From Gammaproteobacteria bacterium (GTDB lineage: Bacteria; Pseudomonadota; Gammaproteobacteria; Thiohalomonadales; Thiohalomonadaceae), in NCBI GenBank assembly GCA_026196575.1, contig JAPHSX010000053.1:1-64000 (forward strand): a stretch of 64,000 nt of DNA, read 5' to 3'. A program made the translations under genes and the position numbers. Shown in pieces: positions 19,011 to 29,265 of this stretch (position 1 is its first letter; each line of letters begins with the position of its first letter). The notes under the pieces are model-generated. The model was not told the DNA's origin and ran no database searches. It worked only from the letters and a program-made list of their open reading frames with translations.

Positions 19011-19862
19011 TTAGAAATAGTCGGCCGAGGAGCGCAGTAGCTCCCGGGCCTGTCGTTGTGCCAGTACATTGCTCAGGGTATGACCGGGTACCACCACCTC
19101 GGCGTTGAGTACCTCATTTAATAGACGATCGTGCAGTGCCTGATCGAACATCATCCGCCCGTAGTGTCTGGCGTACTCCACCTTGATCATCAGGTCGCGG
19201 CCCTGCGAATGACGCAGTGCCTTCTCGAAGTGGCGCCTTGCCAGTTCGGGTTTACCGCCCAGGGAGGGGGGACGCTGCGAGTGCAGAATGCCCAGGTAGA
19301 GGTGGGCCTGCCCCTCCTCGAAATCATCCTTCAACTCGACCACGCGGTTGAGCATCGCCTCGATCTTCGGCAGGTCGGCCACCGCCGCCCAGTTGTCACT
19401 ATGACGTTGAATCCACAGTGCCCAGGCGAGGGCGTAGGTGTAGAGTGCCGGCAGATGTTCATAGCGGCTTTCGCCCAGCACCGGCAGCATCTCGGTAAAG
19501 GGGCCCTGATCCACCGCGCAGAGGGCGTCCTGTTTCAGACAGATGGCGCGACGGGCGTAGCCCCTGGCCTTGCTGCTCAGACGCTGGCCCCGCTCGGCAT
19601 CCTCCACAAACACCGCATCGTAGACGCTGTAGAGCCTGGCCCCGGCGATAAGAATGGTCGCGTCCCTGGGGTTGCCTTCAATCAAACTGTCCAGCAGCAA
19701 CAGGTAGGCTGGAGCCCCGGCCTTCACCGTCTCCGGATCATCCTGATTGAGGATCGCGTTGGAGAGATTGTTGCCCAGACGCGAGGTGATCATCGAGGTG
19801 CAGCCGCCCAGCGTGAGCACCATCAATAGAAGCAGATGACGGTAGGGGAAAAGGTGTTTCAA
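19011..19862 (-). CDS. TatT-family TRAP-associated lipoprotein
   Basis: Lipoprotein of 283 residues with a lipobox LTLGGC (Cys21), so it is probably anchored in a membrane facing the periplasm. The rest is helical, with TPR-like repeats (GQAHLYLGILHSQRP; ARRHFEKALRHSQGRDL). It resembles the TatT component of Treponema pallidum TPR-associated TRAP transporters (Tp0956), which binds the TatP receptor. It is the first gene of the operon, 16 bases before the binding-protein ATG. The family is recognised from the domain pattern and position, and its role with this receptor is inferred. Confidence 0.8.
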   Translation of the reverse strand: MKHLFPYRHLLLLMVLTLGGCTSMITSRLGNNLSNAILNQDDPETVKAGAPAYLLLLDSLIEGNPRDATILIAGARLYSVYDAVFVEDAERGQRLSSKARGYARRAICLKQDALCAVDQGPFTEMLPVLGESRYEHLPALYTYALAWALWIQRHSDNWAAVADLPKIEAMLNRVVELKDDFEEGQAHLYLGILHSQRPPSLGGKPELARRHFEKALRHSQGRDLMIKVEYARHYGRMMFDQALHDRLLNEVLNAEVVVPGHTLSNVLAQRQARELLRSSADYF

Positions 19863-19935
19863 CGTGAGTCCGTCTACGGTTGTTTATCAGCCGCAAAGGC
19901 TAGCGCTTTTTTTCAGAACCAACAAGCAGCGGATG

Positions 19936-19959
19936 ACCCCTATGGGTACCCGCAGGGGT
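19936..19959. repeat. 24-bp near-perfect palindrome between tatT and tRNA-Leu
   Basis: Arms ACCCCTATGGGT and ACCCGCAGGGGT are inverted copies with two mismatches. It lies between the divergent ends of the tatT upstream region and the tRNA-Leu 3' end, both on the minus strand. It could be an operator for the TRAP operon or a terminator-like stem for the tRNA transcript; no T-run follows on either strand. Nothing else is seen in 19863-19998. Confidence 0.4.
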
Positions 19960-19998
19960 GTAAAACCGCACAGAATTCAGTGGGAAAATCTTGAAGTT

Positions 19999-20084
19999 TG
20001 GTACCGAGGGTCGGACTCGAACCGACATGGTGTCACCACCGGGGGATTTTGAATCCCCTGCGTATACCATTTCGCCACCCCGGC
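19999..20084 (-). tRNA. tRNA-Leu (anticodon CAA)
   Basis: Cloverleaf of 86 bases with encoded CCA. The acceptor stem GCCGGGG pairs with CCTCGGT (one G-U at the end). The anticodon arm GGGGA-TTCAAAA-TCCCC gives anticodon CAA. The long variable arm (class II) and the T-loop GGTTCGAGTCC are present. It closely resembles gammaproteobacterial tRNA-Leu(CAA). Confidence 0.95.
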
Positions 20085-20096
20085 AAGGGAGGGCGC

Positions 20097-20102
20097 ATTA
20101 TA
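20097..20102 (-). promoter_or_regulatory. -10 box of the tRNA-Leu promoter
   Basis: A perfect TATAAT, 12 bases before the mature tRNA, is followed by the GC-rich discriminator GCGCCC typical of stringently controlled stable-RNA promoters. The -35 region is T-rich with no good TTGACA match. Confidence 0.55.
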
Positions 20103-20200
20103 GGAGGTAAAGGTAAAAAGGAAAAGATAAATGGAGCAGGCGTCGCCATGGATCTCTCCGACTACCTGTCACTTTCCAGCTGCGGTATCATGCGCGCCCT

Positions 20201-22388
<2,188 letters not shown>

Positions 22389-22467
22389 TGGGCGGCCTGT
22401 TCCGGCCAGCCCCGGATAGTTGGCCATAACCAGTTGATTTTTCTCAAGAACAATTAAGGAATTTGCA

Positions 22468-22803
22468 ATGAGCTTTTTTATCTCCGACGCCATGGCCGAA
22501 GCGGCCCCCGCCGCCACCCAGCAACCTGGCATGCTGGAAGCCCTGTTCCCCTTTATCATCCTCTTTGTGGTCTTCTATTTTCTGCTTATTCGCCCCCAGT
22601 CGAAGCGTGCCAAGGCGCACAAGGCGATGGTCGAGGCGGTGGCCAAGGGGGATGAGGTGGTCACCCAGGGTGGCCTCTACGGCAAGGTGACCGCCGTGAA
22701 CGAGGAGTACCTGCAGATCGCGCTGGCTGACAATGTCGAGGTGAAGCTGCAGCGTGGCGCCATCGCCAGCCTGCTCCCCAAAGGGACCATCAAGAGTCTG
22801 TAA
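22468..22803 (+). CDS. yajC: Preprotein translocase subunit YajC
   Basis: Small membrane partner of SecDF and YidC. It has 111 residues with one strong hydrophobic helix (about 23-42), followed by the conserved FLLIRPQSKRAK and a basic cytosolic domain with GDEVVTQGGLYGKV. ATTAAGGA-like bases precede the ATG. It opens the yajC-secD-secF cluster. Confidence 0.95.
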   Translation: MSFFISDAMAEAAPAATQQPGMLEALFPFIILFVVFYFLLIRPQSKRAKAHKAMVEAVAKGDEVVTQGGLYGKVTAVNEEYLQIALADNVEVKLQRGAIASLLPKGTIKSL

Positions 22804-22804
22804 A

Positions 22805-22841
22805 CCCGCCACAACCATGGCCCGCCGGCGGATGTGGCGGG
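22805..22841 (+). other. Hairpin between yajC and secD
   Basis: A 9-bp perfect stem (CCCGCCACA with TGTGGCGGG) begins 2 bases after the yajC stop, with a second GC palindrome (CCGCCGGCGG) in its loop. There is no T-run, so it is more likely an mRNA stabilising or processing element than a terminator. Confidence 0.4.
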
Positions 22842-22859
22842 CTGCACCTGGGTACCAAC

Positions 22860-24716
22860 ATGATTAATCAATATCCTCTCTGGAAATACCTGCTGATCGT
22901 CGCGTTGTTTGTGGTCGGTGCGATCTACGCACTGCCCAATCTCTATGGTGATGACCCGGCACTGCAGATCTCCGCCAACCGCATGGCCGAGGTGGATACC
23001 GCCACCCGTGATCGCGTGCTCAAGCTGCTGGAGGAGCGCAAGCTGCCGGTCAAATCCTACGAGTTTCGCCCCGGCTTGCTGCTGGTGCGCTTCGCCGATA
23101 CCGAGACCCAGCTGCAGGCCTATGAGCCGCTGAAGGAGGCGCTGGGCGATAACTACACCACCGCCCTCAATCTGGCCCCCGCCACCCCCGACTGGCTGCG
23201 CCAATTTAATGCGATGCCGATGTATCTTGGCCTCGATCTGCGCGGTGGTGTCCATTTCCTGATGGAGGTGGATATGAATGCCGCCCTCGACAAGGCGGCG
23301 GAGCGCTATGTGGGTGATCTGCGTACCCTGTTGCGCGATGAGAAGGTGCGCTACCTCACCATCACTGATAACAAGCAGCGGGTGGAGATGCGTTTTGGTA
23401 CGGCCGAGGAGTTGGCCAGGGCAGAGGAGCTGATTCGCGCCGAGTACCGTGAGCTGGAGCTGCTGGAGGAGCAGGGGGAGGGTGGCCTCTTCCTCCATGC
23501 CGCACTCAATGAGCAGGCGCGTCTGGATACCACCAGGTTTGCCCTGCAACAGAACATCACCACCCTGCGCAAGCGGGTGAACGAGCTGGGGGTCTCCGAG
23601 CCCACCATTCAGCAGCAGGGCGATAGCCGCATCGTGGTGCAGCTGCCGGGAGTGCAGTGTACCTCCTGCGCCAAGGAGCTGATTGGTGCCACCGCCACCC
23701 TGGAGTATCACGCGGTGGATGAGGAGCACGACATCGCGGCGGCCCTCGCCGGTCGCGTCCCCTTCGGCTCACGCCTGTACAAGAATCGTGATGGTCGCCC
23801 GGTGCTGTTGCAAAAGAGCATTATCGTCAGCGGTGATCAGATCGTTGACGCCTCCTCCGGTCTCGATTCGCAAAGCGGCCAGCCGATGGTCAGCGTGACC
23901 CTCGATGCCAGTGGCGCCAAGCGTATGAGCAACTTTACCCGCGACAATGTCGGCAAGGGGATGGCGGTGGTCTATATCGAGTCGAAGACCGAAACCCGCA
24001 TCGTTGAGGGCAAGGCGGTGCGCACCACCAAGCGCCTCGAAGAGGTGATTAGCATCGCCAATATCAAGGAGCACTTCAGCAAGCGGTTCCAGACCACTGG
24101 CCTCGACAGCGGTGCCGAGGCGCATAACCTGGCACTGCTGCTGCGTGCCGGCGCCCTGGCCGCGCCGATGGAGATCGTCGAGGAGCGCACCATCGGCCCG
24201 AGTCTGGGACAGGACAACATCGATCAGGGGTTGCGCTCGGTGATCATTGGTTTTGTCGTGGTGCTGCTCTTCATGGCGATCTGGTACAAGGGTTTTGGCC
24301 TGGTGGCCAACCTGGCGCTGGGGCTCAATCTGGTCTTTATCGTTGCCGTGCTGTCGCTGCTGCAGGCAACACTTACCCTGCCCGGCATTGCCGGTATCGT
24401 CCTTACCGTCGGTATGGCGGTGGATGCCAATGTGCTCATCTTCGAGCGTATCCGCGAGGAGTTGCTGAACGGCAATACGCCGCAGGCGGCGATTCATGCC
24501 GGTTATGAGAAGGCCTTTTCCACCATCGCCGATGCCAATATCACCACCCTGCTGGCGGCGTTGGTGCTGTTTGGTTTTGGCACCGGGCCGATCAAGGGCT
24601 TCGCCATCACCCTCTCCATCGGCATTATTACCTCGATGTTCACCGCCATCATGGTGACCCGCGCGGTGGTCAATCTGATGGTGCGCGGCAAGCGCCTCAC
24701 CAAACTGTCGATCTAG
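22860..24716 (+). CDS. secD: Protein translocase subunit SecD
   Basis: Membrane protein that uses the proton gradient to help pull exported proteins through SecYEG. It has 618 residues: an N-terminal helix (about 10-27), a large periplasmic domain with LGLDLRGGVHFLMEVD, and five further helices in the last 170 residues, including GMAVDANVLIFERIREEL. The length is that of single SecD proteins, so SecD and SecF are not fused here. secF follows 14 bases later. Confidence 0.97.
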   Translation: MINQYPLWKYLLIVALFVVGAIYALPNLYGDDPALQISANRMAEVDTATRDRVLKLLEERKLPVKSYEFRPGLLLVRFADTETQLQAYEPLKEALGDNYTTALNLAPATPDWLRQFNAMPMYLGLDLRGGVHFLMEVDMNAALDKAAERYVGDLRTLLRDEKVRYLTITDNKQRVEMRFGTAEELARAEELIRAEYRELELLEEQGEGGLFLHAALNEQARLDTTRFALQQNITTLRKRVNELGVSEPTIQQQGDSRIVVQLPGVQCTSCAKELIGATATLEYHAVDEEHDIAAALAGRVPFGSRLYKNRDGRPVLLQKSIIVSGDQIVDASSGLDSQSGQPMVSVTLDASGAKRMSNFTRDNVGKGMAVVYIESKTETRIVEGKAVRTTKRLEEVISIANIKEHFSKRFQTTGLDSGAEAHNLALLLRAGALAAPMEIVEERTIGPSLGQDNIDQGLRSVIIGFVVVLLFMAIWYKGFGLVANLALGLNLVFIVAVLSLLQATLTLPGIAGIVLTVGMAVDANVLIFERIREELLNGNTPQAAIHAGYEKAFSTIADANITTLLAALVLFGFGTGPIKGFAITLSIGIITSMFTAIMVTRAVVNLMVRGKRLTKLSI

Positions 24717-24730
24717 AAGGCGAGAGAATA

Positions 24731-25666
24731 ATGCAGATTTTAAAGAGTGAAAGCAGCTTCGATTTTCTGGGTAAACGCCGGCTGGCGCTGTTTTTTTCCG
24801 GCGTGCTGCTGTTGATCTCCATCCTTTCGATTGCCCTGCGCGGTTTCAATTTTGGTATCGACTTTACCGGCGGCACCCTGCTGGAGGTCGGTTACCCGCA
24901 GGGAGTGGAGCTGGCGGGTATTCGTGGTGCCTTGCAGCAGGAGGGCTACGGCGATGCGGTGGTGCAGCACTTTGGCTCGGCCAGCGATGTGCTCATCCGC
25001 ATCGCGCCCAAGGAGGGGATCACCAGCGCGCAGTTGAGCGACAACCTCTTTCATACCCTGCAAATCCAGAACGACAAGGTGGAGCTGCGCCGTGTCGAGT
25101 TTGTTGGCCCGCAGGTGGGTGATGAGCTGACCAACGATGGCGGCCTGGCGATGATCTATGCCCTGGTGGGGATCCTCATCTATGTCGCATTGCGCTTCGA
25201 GTACCGTTTTGCCGTCGGCTCGGTGGCGGCGCTGGTGCATGATGTGATCATCACCCTGGGTGTCTTTTCGCTGTTCCAGCTCGATTTTGACCTGACCGTA
25301 CTGGCGGCAATCCTGGCGGTGATCGGCTACTCGCTCAACGACACCATCGTGGTGTTTGACCGCATTCGCGAGAACTTCCGCAAGCTGCGCAAGGGGACAC
25401 CGGTGGAGATCGTCAACGTCTCCCTCAACCAGACCCTGTCGCGTACCTTGATGACCTCGTTCACCACCATCCTGGTGCTGCTCGCCCTCTTCTTCCTGGG
25501 GGGCGAGCTAATCCACGGTTTTGCCACCGCGCTGCTGGTGGGGATCTTTGTCGGTACCTACTCCTCCATCTATGTTGCCAGTGTCGCCGCCCTGGCGCTG
25601 GGCATTACCAAGGAGGATCTGATGCCGGTGGAGAAGGAGGGGGCGGAGATCGACGATCTGCCGTAG
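24731..25666 (+). CDS. secF: Protein translocase subunit SecF
   Basis: Partner of SecD. It has 311 residues: an N-terminal helix (about 19-37), GIDFTGGTLLEVGYP, a short periplasmic domain, then five helices with GYSLNDTIVVFDRIRENF and TLMTSFTTILVLLALFFLGG. The GAGAGAATAATG context gives a ribosome site. The operon ends here; no convincing terminator is visible before the REP cluster downstream. Confidence 0.97.
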   Translation: MQILKSESSFDFLGKRRLALFFSGVLLLISILSIALRGFNFGIDFTGGTLLEVGYPQGVELAGIRGALQQEGYGDAVVQHFGSASDVLIRIAPKEGITSAQLSDNLFHTLQIQNDKVELRRVEFVGPQVGDELTNDGGLAMIYALVGILIYVALRFEYRFAVGSVAALVHDVIITLGVFSLFQLDFDLTVLAAILAVIGYSLNDTIVVFDRIRENFRKLRKGTPVEIVNVSLNQTLSRTLMTSFTTILVLLALFFLGGELIHGFATALLVGIFVGTYSSIYVASVAALALGITKEDLMPVEKEGAEIDDLP

Positions 25667-25725
25667 CGTGCAATGTAAAAAGGCCAGCATTTGCGTAATG
25701 CCAGTCAGTTAAGGAAGAAAAGAGT

Positions 25726-25826
25726 TGTGGGAGCGGCTTCCAGCCGCGATTTTTTGCATCACTTCGCGGCAAGATGCCGCTCCCACAGATAAACGCATCA
25801 CTTCGCGGCAAGATGCCGCTCCCACA
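25726..25826. repeat. REP-like palindrome cluster, three copies
   Basis: Three 24-bp copies of a palindrome: 25726-25749 forward, 25764-25787 and 25803-25826 reversed. Each has a 6-bp stem and 3-base loop (GCGGC-T/A-GCCGC pattern). Copy 1 has stem T-A where copies 2 and 3 have A-T, a compensating change. The last two sit in a 34-bp direct repeat (25756-25789, 25795-25828) with 39-bp period. Copies 1 and 2 face each other and can form one long hairpin, which could act as the secF transcript end. No REP-associated transposase gene is in the window. Confidence 0.8.
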
Positions 25827-25877
25827 GACTGATCGGCATTACCGCGTTTGCGGGCCTTGTTGCGTGGGTTACGTTGT

Positions 25878-26111
25878 TTAAGCGACCCGTCGGGCAGCGG
25901 TGGAGAACGGTATGACGACGGCGCCGGCAGGCGGCGTATGGCCCGTGGCCTCGCCACCGTGGTCGCTGGCAGGTTCTATCGCCAGGATCTCGAATTCGCC
26001 GCCCATGTCACGAAGGCCATATTCGCCGGCCAACTCCTCCATGTTGCCGAGGACATCGCGCATGGTCATCTCCAGTGCACCGCGCGGCTTGATGATCTTT
26101 ATCTCTCTCAC
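25878..26111 (-). CDS. Small protein of unknown function (77 aa)
   Basis: I do not recognise this protein. GTG at 26111 is preceded by GGAGG with a 6-base spacer, a strong start. The 77 residues begin MREIKIIKPRGALEMT, are soluble and mildly acidic, with a predicted beta strand, a helix (about 16-32, with RDVLGNMEELAGEYGL) and a second strand region (EFEILAIE), then a flexible tail. It lies 80 bases after the suhB stop on the same strand, so it could be co-transcribed with suhB. There is no signal peptide or membrane segment. Confidence 0.65.
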   Translation of the reverse strand: MREIKIIKPRGALEMTMRDVLGNMEELAGEYGLRDMGGEFEILAIEPASDHGGEATGHTPPAGAVVIPFSTAARRVA

Positions 26112-26191
26112 GTGGCCCCTCCGCCCCTGGTTAACTGCCTCCTTTGGTTAACGGATGGGGGCGGAAAAACTTTAGCTGATCAATGAGCCGG

Positions 26192-26992
26192 TTAGTGTGT
26201 GATCTCCGCGGGCAGACACGGCTTGATGGCGCGGTGCATGGCATCGAACAGGTTGAGGTTGCCGGCGATGACGTTGCCGCTCTGCAGGTACGCCTCGCCA
26301 GCGGCAAAGTCACCCACCTTGCCACTCGCCTCCATCACCAGGAGTGCACCGGCGGCCATGTCCCACGGCTGGAGGTCGAACTCCCAGAAACCGTCCATGC
26401 GGCCAGCGGCCACATAGGCGAGATCCAGCGCCGCGGAGCCGGGACGGCGGATACCGGCGGTGTTGGCAGAGAGCGCCTTGAAGGTGCAGAGGTAGGTGTC
26501 CATCAGGTGCTGTGACTTGAAGGGGAAGCCGGTGCCAAGCAGTGCGCCATCCAGCCCCTTGCGGTTGGTGACGCGGATGCGCCGCCCGTTAAGCTGCGCC
26601 CCGCTGCCACGGCTGGCGGTGTAGAGATCCTGGCTGATAGGGTCGTAGACCACTGCCTGATCGAGCTTGCCGCGGAATTGCAGGGCGATGGAGACCGCAA
26701 ACTGTGGAAAGCCGTGCAGGAAGTTGGTGGTGCCGTCCAGCGGGTCGATGATCCAGAGGTACTCCTCGTTGCCCTTGAGCTGGCCGCTCTCCTCGGCAAG
26801 GATGGCATGATCCGGGTAGTGCTTGCGGATCAGCTGTATGATCGCCTGCTCGGCCATGCGGTCGACGTCGCTGACGAAGTCATTGCTGGCCTTGGTGTCG
26901 ACGGCGAGGCTATCCACATGGGGGAATGAACGGGCGATAATGTTGCCTGCCTCACGCGCGGCGCGTACGGCGATATTCAGCATGGGGTGCAT
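26192..26992 (-). CDS. suhB: Inositol-1-monophosphatase family protein SuhB
   Basis: Magnesium-dependent phosphatase fold; in E. coli SuhB also joins the rRNA antitermination complex. It has 266 residues, with metal-site motifs LAEESG, WIIDPLDGTTNFLHG and QPWDMAAGALLVMEA all intact. GGAGG lies 7 bases before the ATG. It is divergent from trmJ, which is the usual arrangement in gammaproteobacteria; the 111 bases between them hold both promoters. Confidence 0.95.
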   Translation of the reverse strand: MHPMLNIAVRAAREAGNIIARSFPHVDSLAVDTKASNDFVSDVDRMAEQAIIQLIRKHYPDHAILAEESGQLKGNEEYLWIIDPLDGTTNFLHGFPQFAVSIALQFRGKLDQAVVYDPISQDLYTASRGSGAQLNGRRIRVTNRKGLDGALLGTGFPFKSQHLMDTYLCTFKALSANTAGIRRPGSAALDLAYVAAGRMDGFWEFDLQPWDMAAGALLVMEASGKVGDFAAGEAYLQSGNVIAGNLNLFDAMHRAIKPCLPAEITH

Positions 26993-27103
26993 GGGAGAGC
27001 CTCCGGATTGTTAAACAGCGGCGGCAGCGAGCACCGCGGGCCGCGCATTTTAAACCGGATGGTGAAAAATTTCAGCATTCCGAGCCAGATATTAAGGTGA
27101 TAT

Positions 27104-27832
27104 GTGACCCCGTTTCCCACAGTTCGTATCGTTATGGTCGAGACCTCGCACCCCGGTAATATCGGGGCGGCCGCGCGGGCGATGAAGAATATGTCGTTGC
27201 AGCGGCTCTATCTGGTGCGGCCGCAGCGTTTTCCCGACGGCGAGGCGATGGCCCGTGCCTCGGGCGCGGCCGACATTCTGGATGCGGCCACCGTCTGCGA
27301 TACCCTGGCGCAGGCGCTGGCCGGCTGCACCATGGTGTTTGGCGCCAGTGCCCGTTCGCAGCGCACCATGCCGTGGCCCCAGCTCGACGCGCGCGGTGCC
27401 GCCCTGCGGGTGGCGCAACAGCCACCGCAAAGCGAGGTGGCGCTGGTATTCGGGCGTGAGCACTCGGGGCTGACCAACGAGGAGCTGGCGCTCTGTCACA
27501 CCCTGCTGCATATCCCCACCAACAGCGAGTTCAGCTCGCTGAATGTCGCCGCGGCGATTCAGGTGGTCAGCTACGAGCTGATGATGGCGCGTCGCGGCGA
27601 GTGGCGCGCACCGCCCAGCAACAAGGAGGATGAGCCCGCCTCGGCGGATGAGGTGGAGGGGTTGATTGATCACCTGGCGCGCACCATGGTAACGGTAGGC
27701 TTTCTCGATCCGGCCAATCCACGTCACCTGGTGCGGCGTATGCGACGCCTCTTCAACCGCGCGCGGGTGGAGAAGACCGAGGTCAATATCCTGCGCGGGG
27801 TGCTCTCGGCGGTGGAGCGGTTCAGGGGGTGA
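27104..27832 (+). CDS. trmJ: tRNA (cytidine/uridine-2'-O-)-methyltransferase TrmJ
   Basis: SPOUT-class enzyme that methylates the ribose at position 32 of some tRNAs. It has 242 residues, opening with VRIVMVETSHPGNIGAAARAMKN-type family sequence and the knot segment ALVFGREHSGLTNEELALC, then IPTNSEFSSLNVAAAIQVV. The start is GTG with AAGGTGA just upstream. First of the plus-strand run leading into cysE and isc. Confidence 0.95.
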   Translation: MTPFPTVRIVMVETSHPGNIGAAARAMKNMSLQRLYLVRPQRFPDGEAMARASGAADILDAATVCDTLAQALAGCTMVFGASARSQRTMPWPQLDARGAALRVAQQPPQSEVALVFGREHSGLTNEELALCHTLLHIPTNSEFSSLNVAAAIQVVSYELMMARRGEWRAPPSNKEDEPASADEVEGLIDHLARTMVTVGFLDPANPRHLVRRMRRLFNRARVEKTEVNILRGVLSAVERFRG

Positions 27833-27870
27833 CCCCTGATGGCGGCCTCATTCCGGCGCTGCAAACAGGA

Positions 27871-27876
27871 TATAAT
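27871..27876 (+). promoter_or_regulatory. Probable -10 box before cysE
   Basis: A perfect TATAAT lies 31 bases before the cysE ATG, in the 75-base gap after trmJ. The -35 region is weak (around TCATTC). It would allow cysE and possibly iscR to be transcribed apart from trmJ. Confidence 0.4.
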
Positions 27877-27907
27877 TTCAACTCGATAACAAACCGGAAA
27901 CCACCCG

Positions 27908-28741
27908 ATGTTTAACAGAATCAAAGAGGATGTGCTCTGCATCTTCGATCGCGACCCGGCGGCACGTCATACCTTTGAGGTGCTTACCGCCTATCCCGGC
28001 CTGCATGCGGTGCTGTTCCACCGCCTCACCCACTCTCTGTGGGGGTGGGGGCTGAAGTGGCTGGCGCGTTTTATCTCCGCCTTTGCCCGCTGGTTCACCG
28101 GCATCGAGATCCATCCCGGGGCGGTGCTGGGACGGCGCTTTTTTATCGATCACGGCATGGGGGTGGTGATTGGCGAGACGGCCATTATCGGCGATGACTG
28201 CACCATCTATCACGGCGTCACCCTGGGCGGCACCAGCTGGGAGAAGGGCAAGCGCCACCCCACCCTGGGCAACAACGTGGTGGTAGGGGCCGGGGCCAAG
28301 GTGCTGGGACCGATTGAGATTGGCGATGGGGCGCGCATCGGTTCCAATGCCGTGGTGGTGAAGGGGGTGCCGGCGATGGCCACTGTGGTCGGCGTGCCGG
28401 GGCGCATCGTCAAGCAGCCGGGGAGTGATGACAAGGAGCGTCAGCGCCGCGCGATCGCCGAGAAGATAGGGTTTGACGCCTACGGCACCAGTGCCGATAT
28501 GCCCGACCCGGTGGCCCACGCCATCAACTGCATGCTCGACCACATTCACGCCATGGACAAGAAGATGGAGGGGATGTGCGGGGCGATTAAGGAGCTGGGC
28601 GCCGAGATAGGGGAACTGCACTTGCCGGAGCTCGATACCTGCGAGCTTCGCTCCAGTATGGGGGAGGATGACCTGAGTGGTGAACGGCTGGAAACCGGTG
28701 ACGACGAGGCGGGAAAAGAGGCGGAAAAGAAAGTTGACTAA
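27908..28741 (+). CDS. cysE: Serine O-acetyltransferase
   Basis: Makes O-acetylserine, the carbon acceptor for sulfide in cysteine synthesis. It has 277 residues: short N-terminal helices and a left-handed beta-helix with hexapeptide repeats ([31 protein letters not shown]). The extended C-terminal tail (about 190-277) is charged and helical, as in the longer NifP/CysE type. Placement before iscR links cysteine supply to the desulfurases that consume it. Confidence 0.94.
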   Translation: MFNRIKEDVLCIFDRDPAARHTFEVLTAYPGLHAVLFHRLTHSLWGWGLKWLARFISAFARWFTGIEIHPGAVLGRRFFIDHGMGVVIGETAIIGDDCTIYHGVTLGGTSWEKGKRHPTLGNNVVVGAGAKVLGPIEIGDGARIGSNAVVVKGVPAMATVVGVPGRIVKQPGSDDKERQRRAIAEKIGFDAYGTSADMPDPVAHAINCMLDHIHAMDKKMEGMCGAIKELGAEIGELHLPELDTCELRSSMGEDDLSGERLETGDDEAGKEAEKKVD

Positions 28742-28813
28742 AACAGTTGGTATTGGTAAGGTTTGCCCTGTTTTGAAGCCACATCAGTTTACTGGGAATC
28801 TAGGGAGAAGGCA

Positions 28814-29260
28814 ATGAGACTGACCACCAAGGGGCGTTATGCGGTAACCGCCATGCTCGATCTTGCAATTCATTACAAGGATGGGCCGATCACCCTGGCC
28901 GATATCTCCAAGCGTCAGGGTATTTCACTCTCCTATCTGGAACAGCTCTTCTCGCGCCTGCGCAAGAACGGTCTGGTCGACAGCGCGCGCGGCCCCGGTG
29001 GCGGCTATCGGCTCAGTCGAGCCGCCTCGGAGATCAATGTCGCCGATGTGATCACGGCGGTCGATGAGAAGATCGACGCGATGCGCTGCGAGGGCAAGGG
29101 CAACTGCCAGAACGATGGCCCCTGCCTTACCCACGACCTGTGGTGTGACCTTAGCGCGCAGATCTACAGCTTTCTCAAGGGGATCGATCTGGGACAATTG
29201 GTGGCGCGCAAGGGGGTAGGCGGGCACGCGGTGCATCGGGATACCTCCGCCACCGTCTGA
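28814..29260 (+). CDS. iscR: Fe-S cluster-responsive transcriptional regulator IscR
   Basis: Rrf2-family regulator that represses the isc operon when it carries a [2Fe-2S] cluster. From the ATG at 28814 (GGGAGAAGG upstream) it has 148 residues with a winged-helix N-terminus ([18 protein letters not shown]). The three cluster cysteines at 92, 98 and 104 with His107 are in [19 protein letters not shown]. The longer upstream frame has no family match. It is first in the isc operon. Confidence 0.96.
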   Translation: MRLTTKGRYAVTAMLDLAIHYKDGPITLADISKRQGISLSYLEQLFSRLRKNGLVDSARGPGGGYRLSRAASEINVADVITAVDEKIDAMRCEGKGNCQNDGPCLTHDLWCDLSAQIYSFLKGIDLGQLVARKGVGGHAVHRDTSATV

Positions 29261-29265
29261 TCCGC

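Noticed and set aside
19863..20200. A genomic island inserted at tRNA-Leu
   Set aside because: No integrase, no repeated tRNA 3' end and no change of base composition on either side were seen; the neighbouring genes are ordinary.
25756..25828. CRISPR-like repeats with regular period
   Set aside because: Only two direct copies with a 5-base spacer, and a third inverted copy; the palindromic stem and compensating change fit REP elements. No cas gene is present.
25605..25957. Short minus-strand frames across the secF-REP region
   Set aside because: They are translations of the palindromic REP copies, which often produce false short proteins of the type GILPRSDAKNRGWKPLPQ; no conserved protein is coded.
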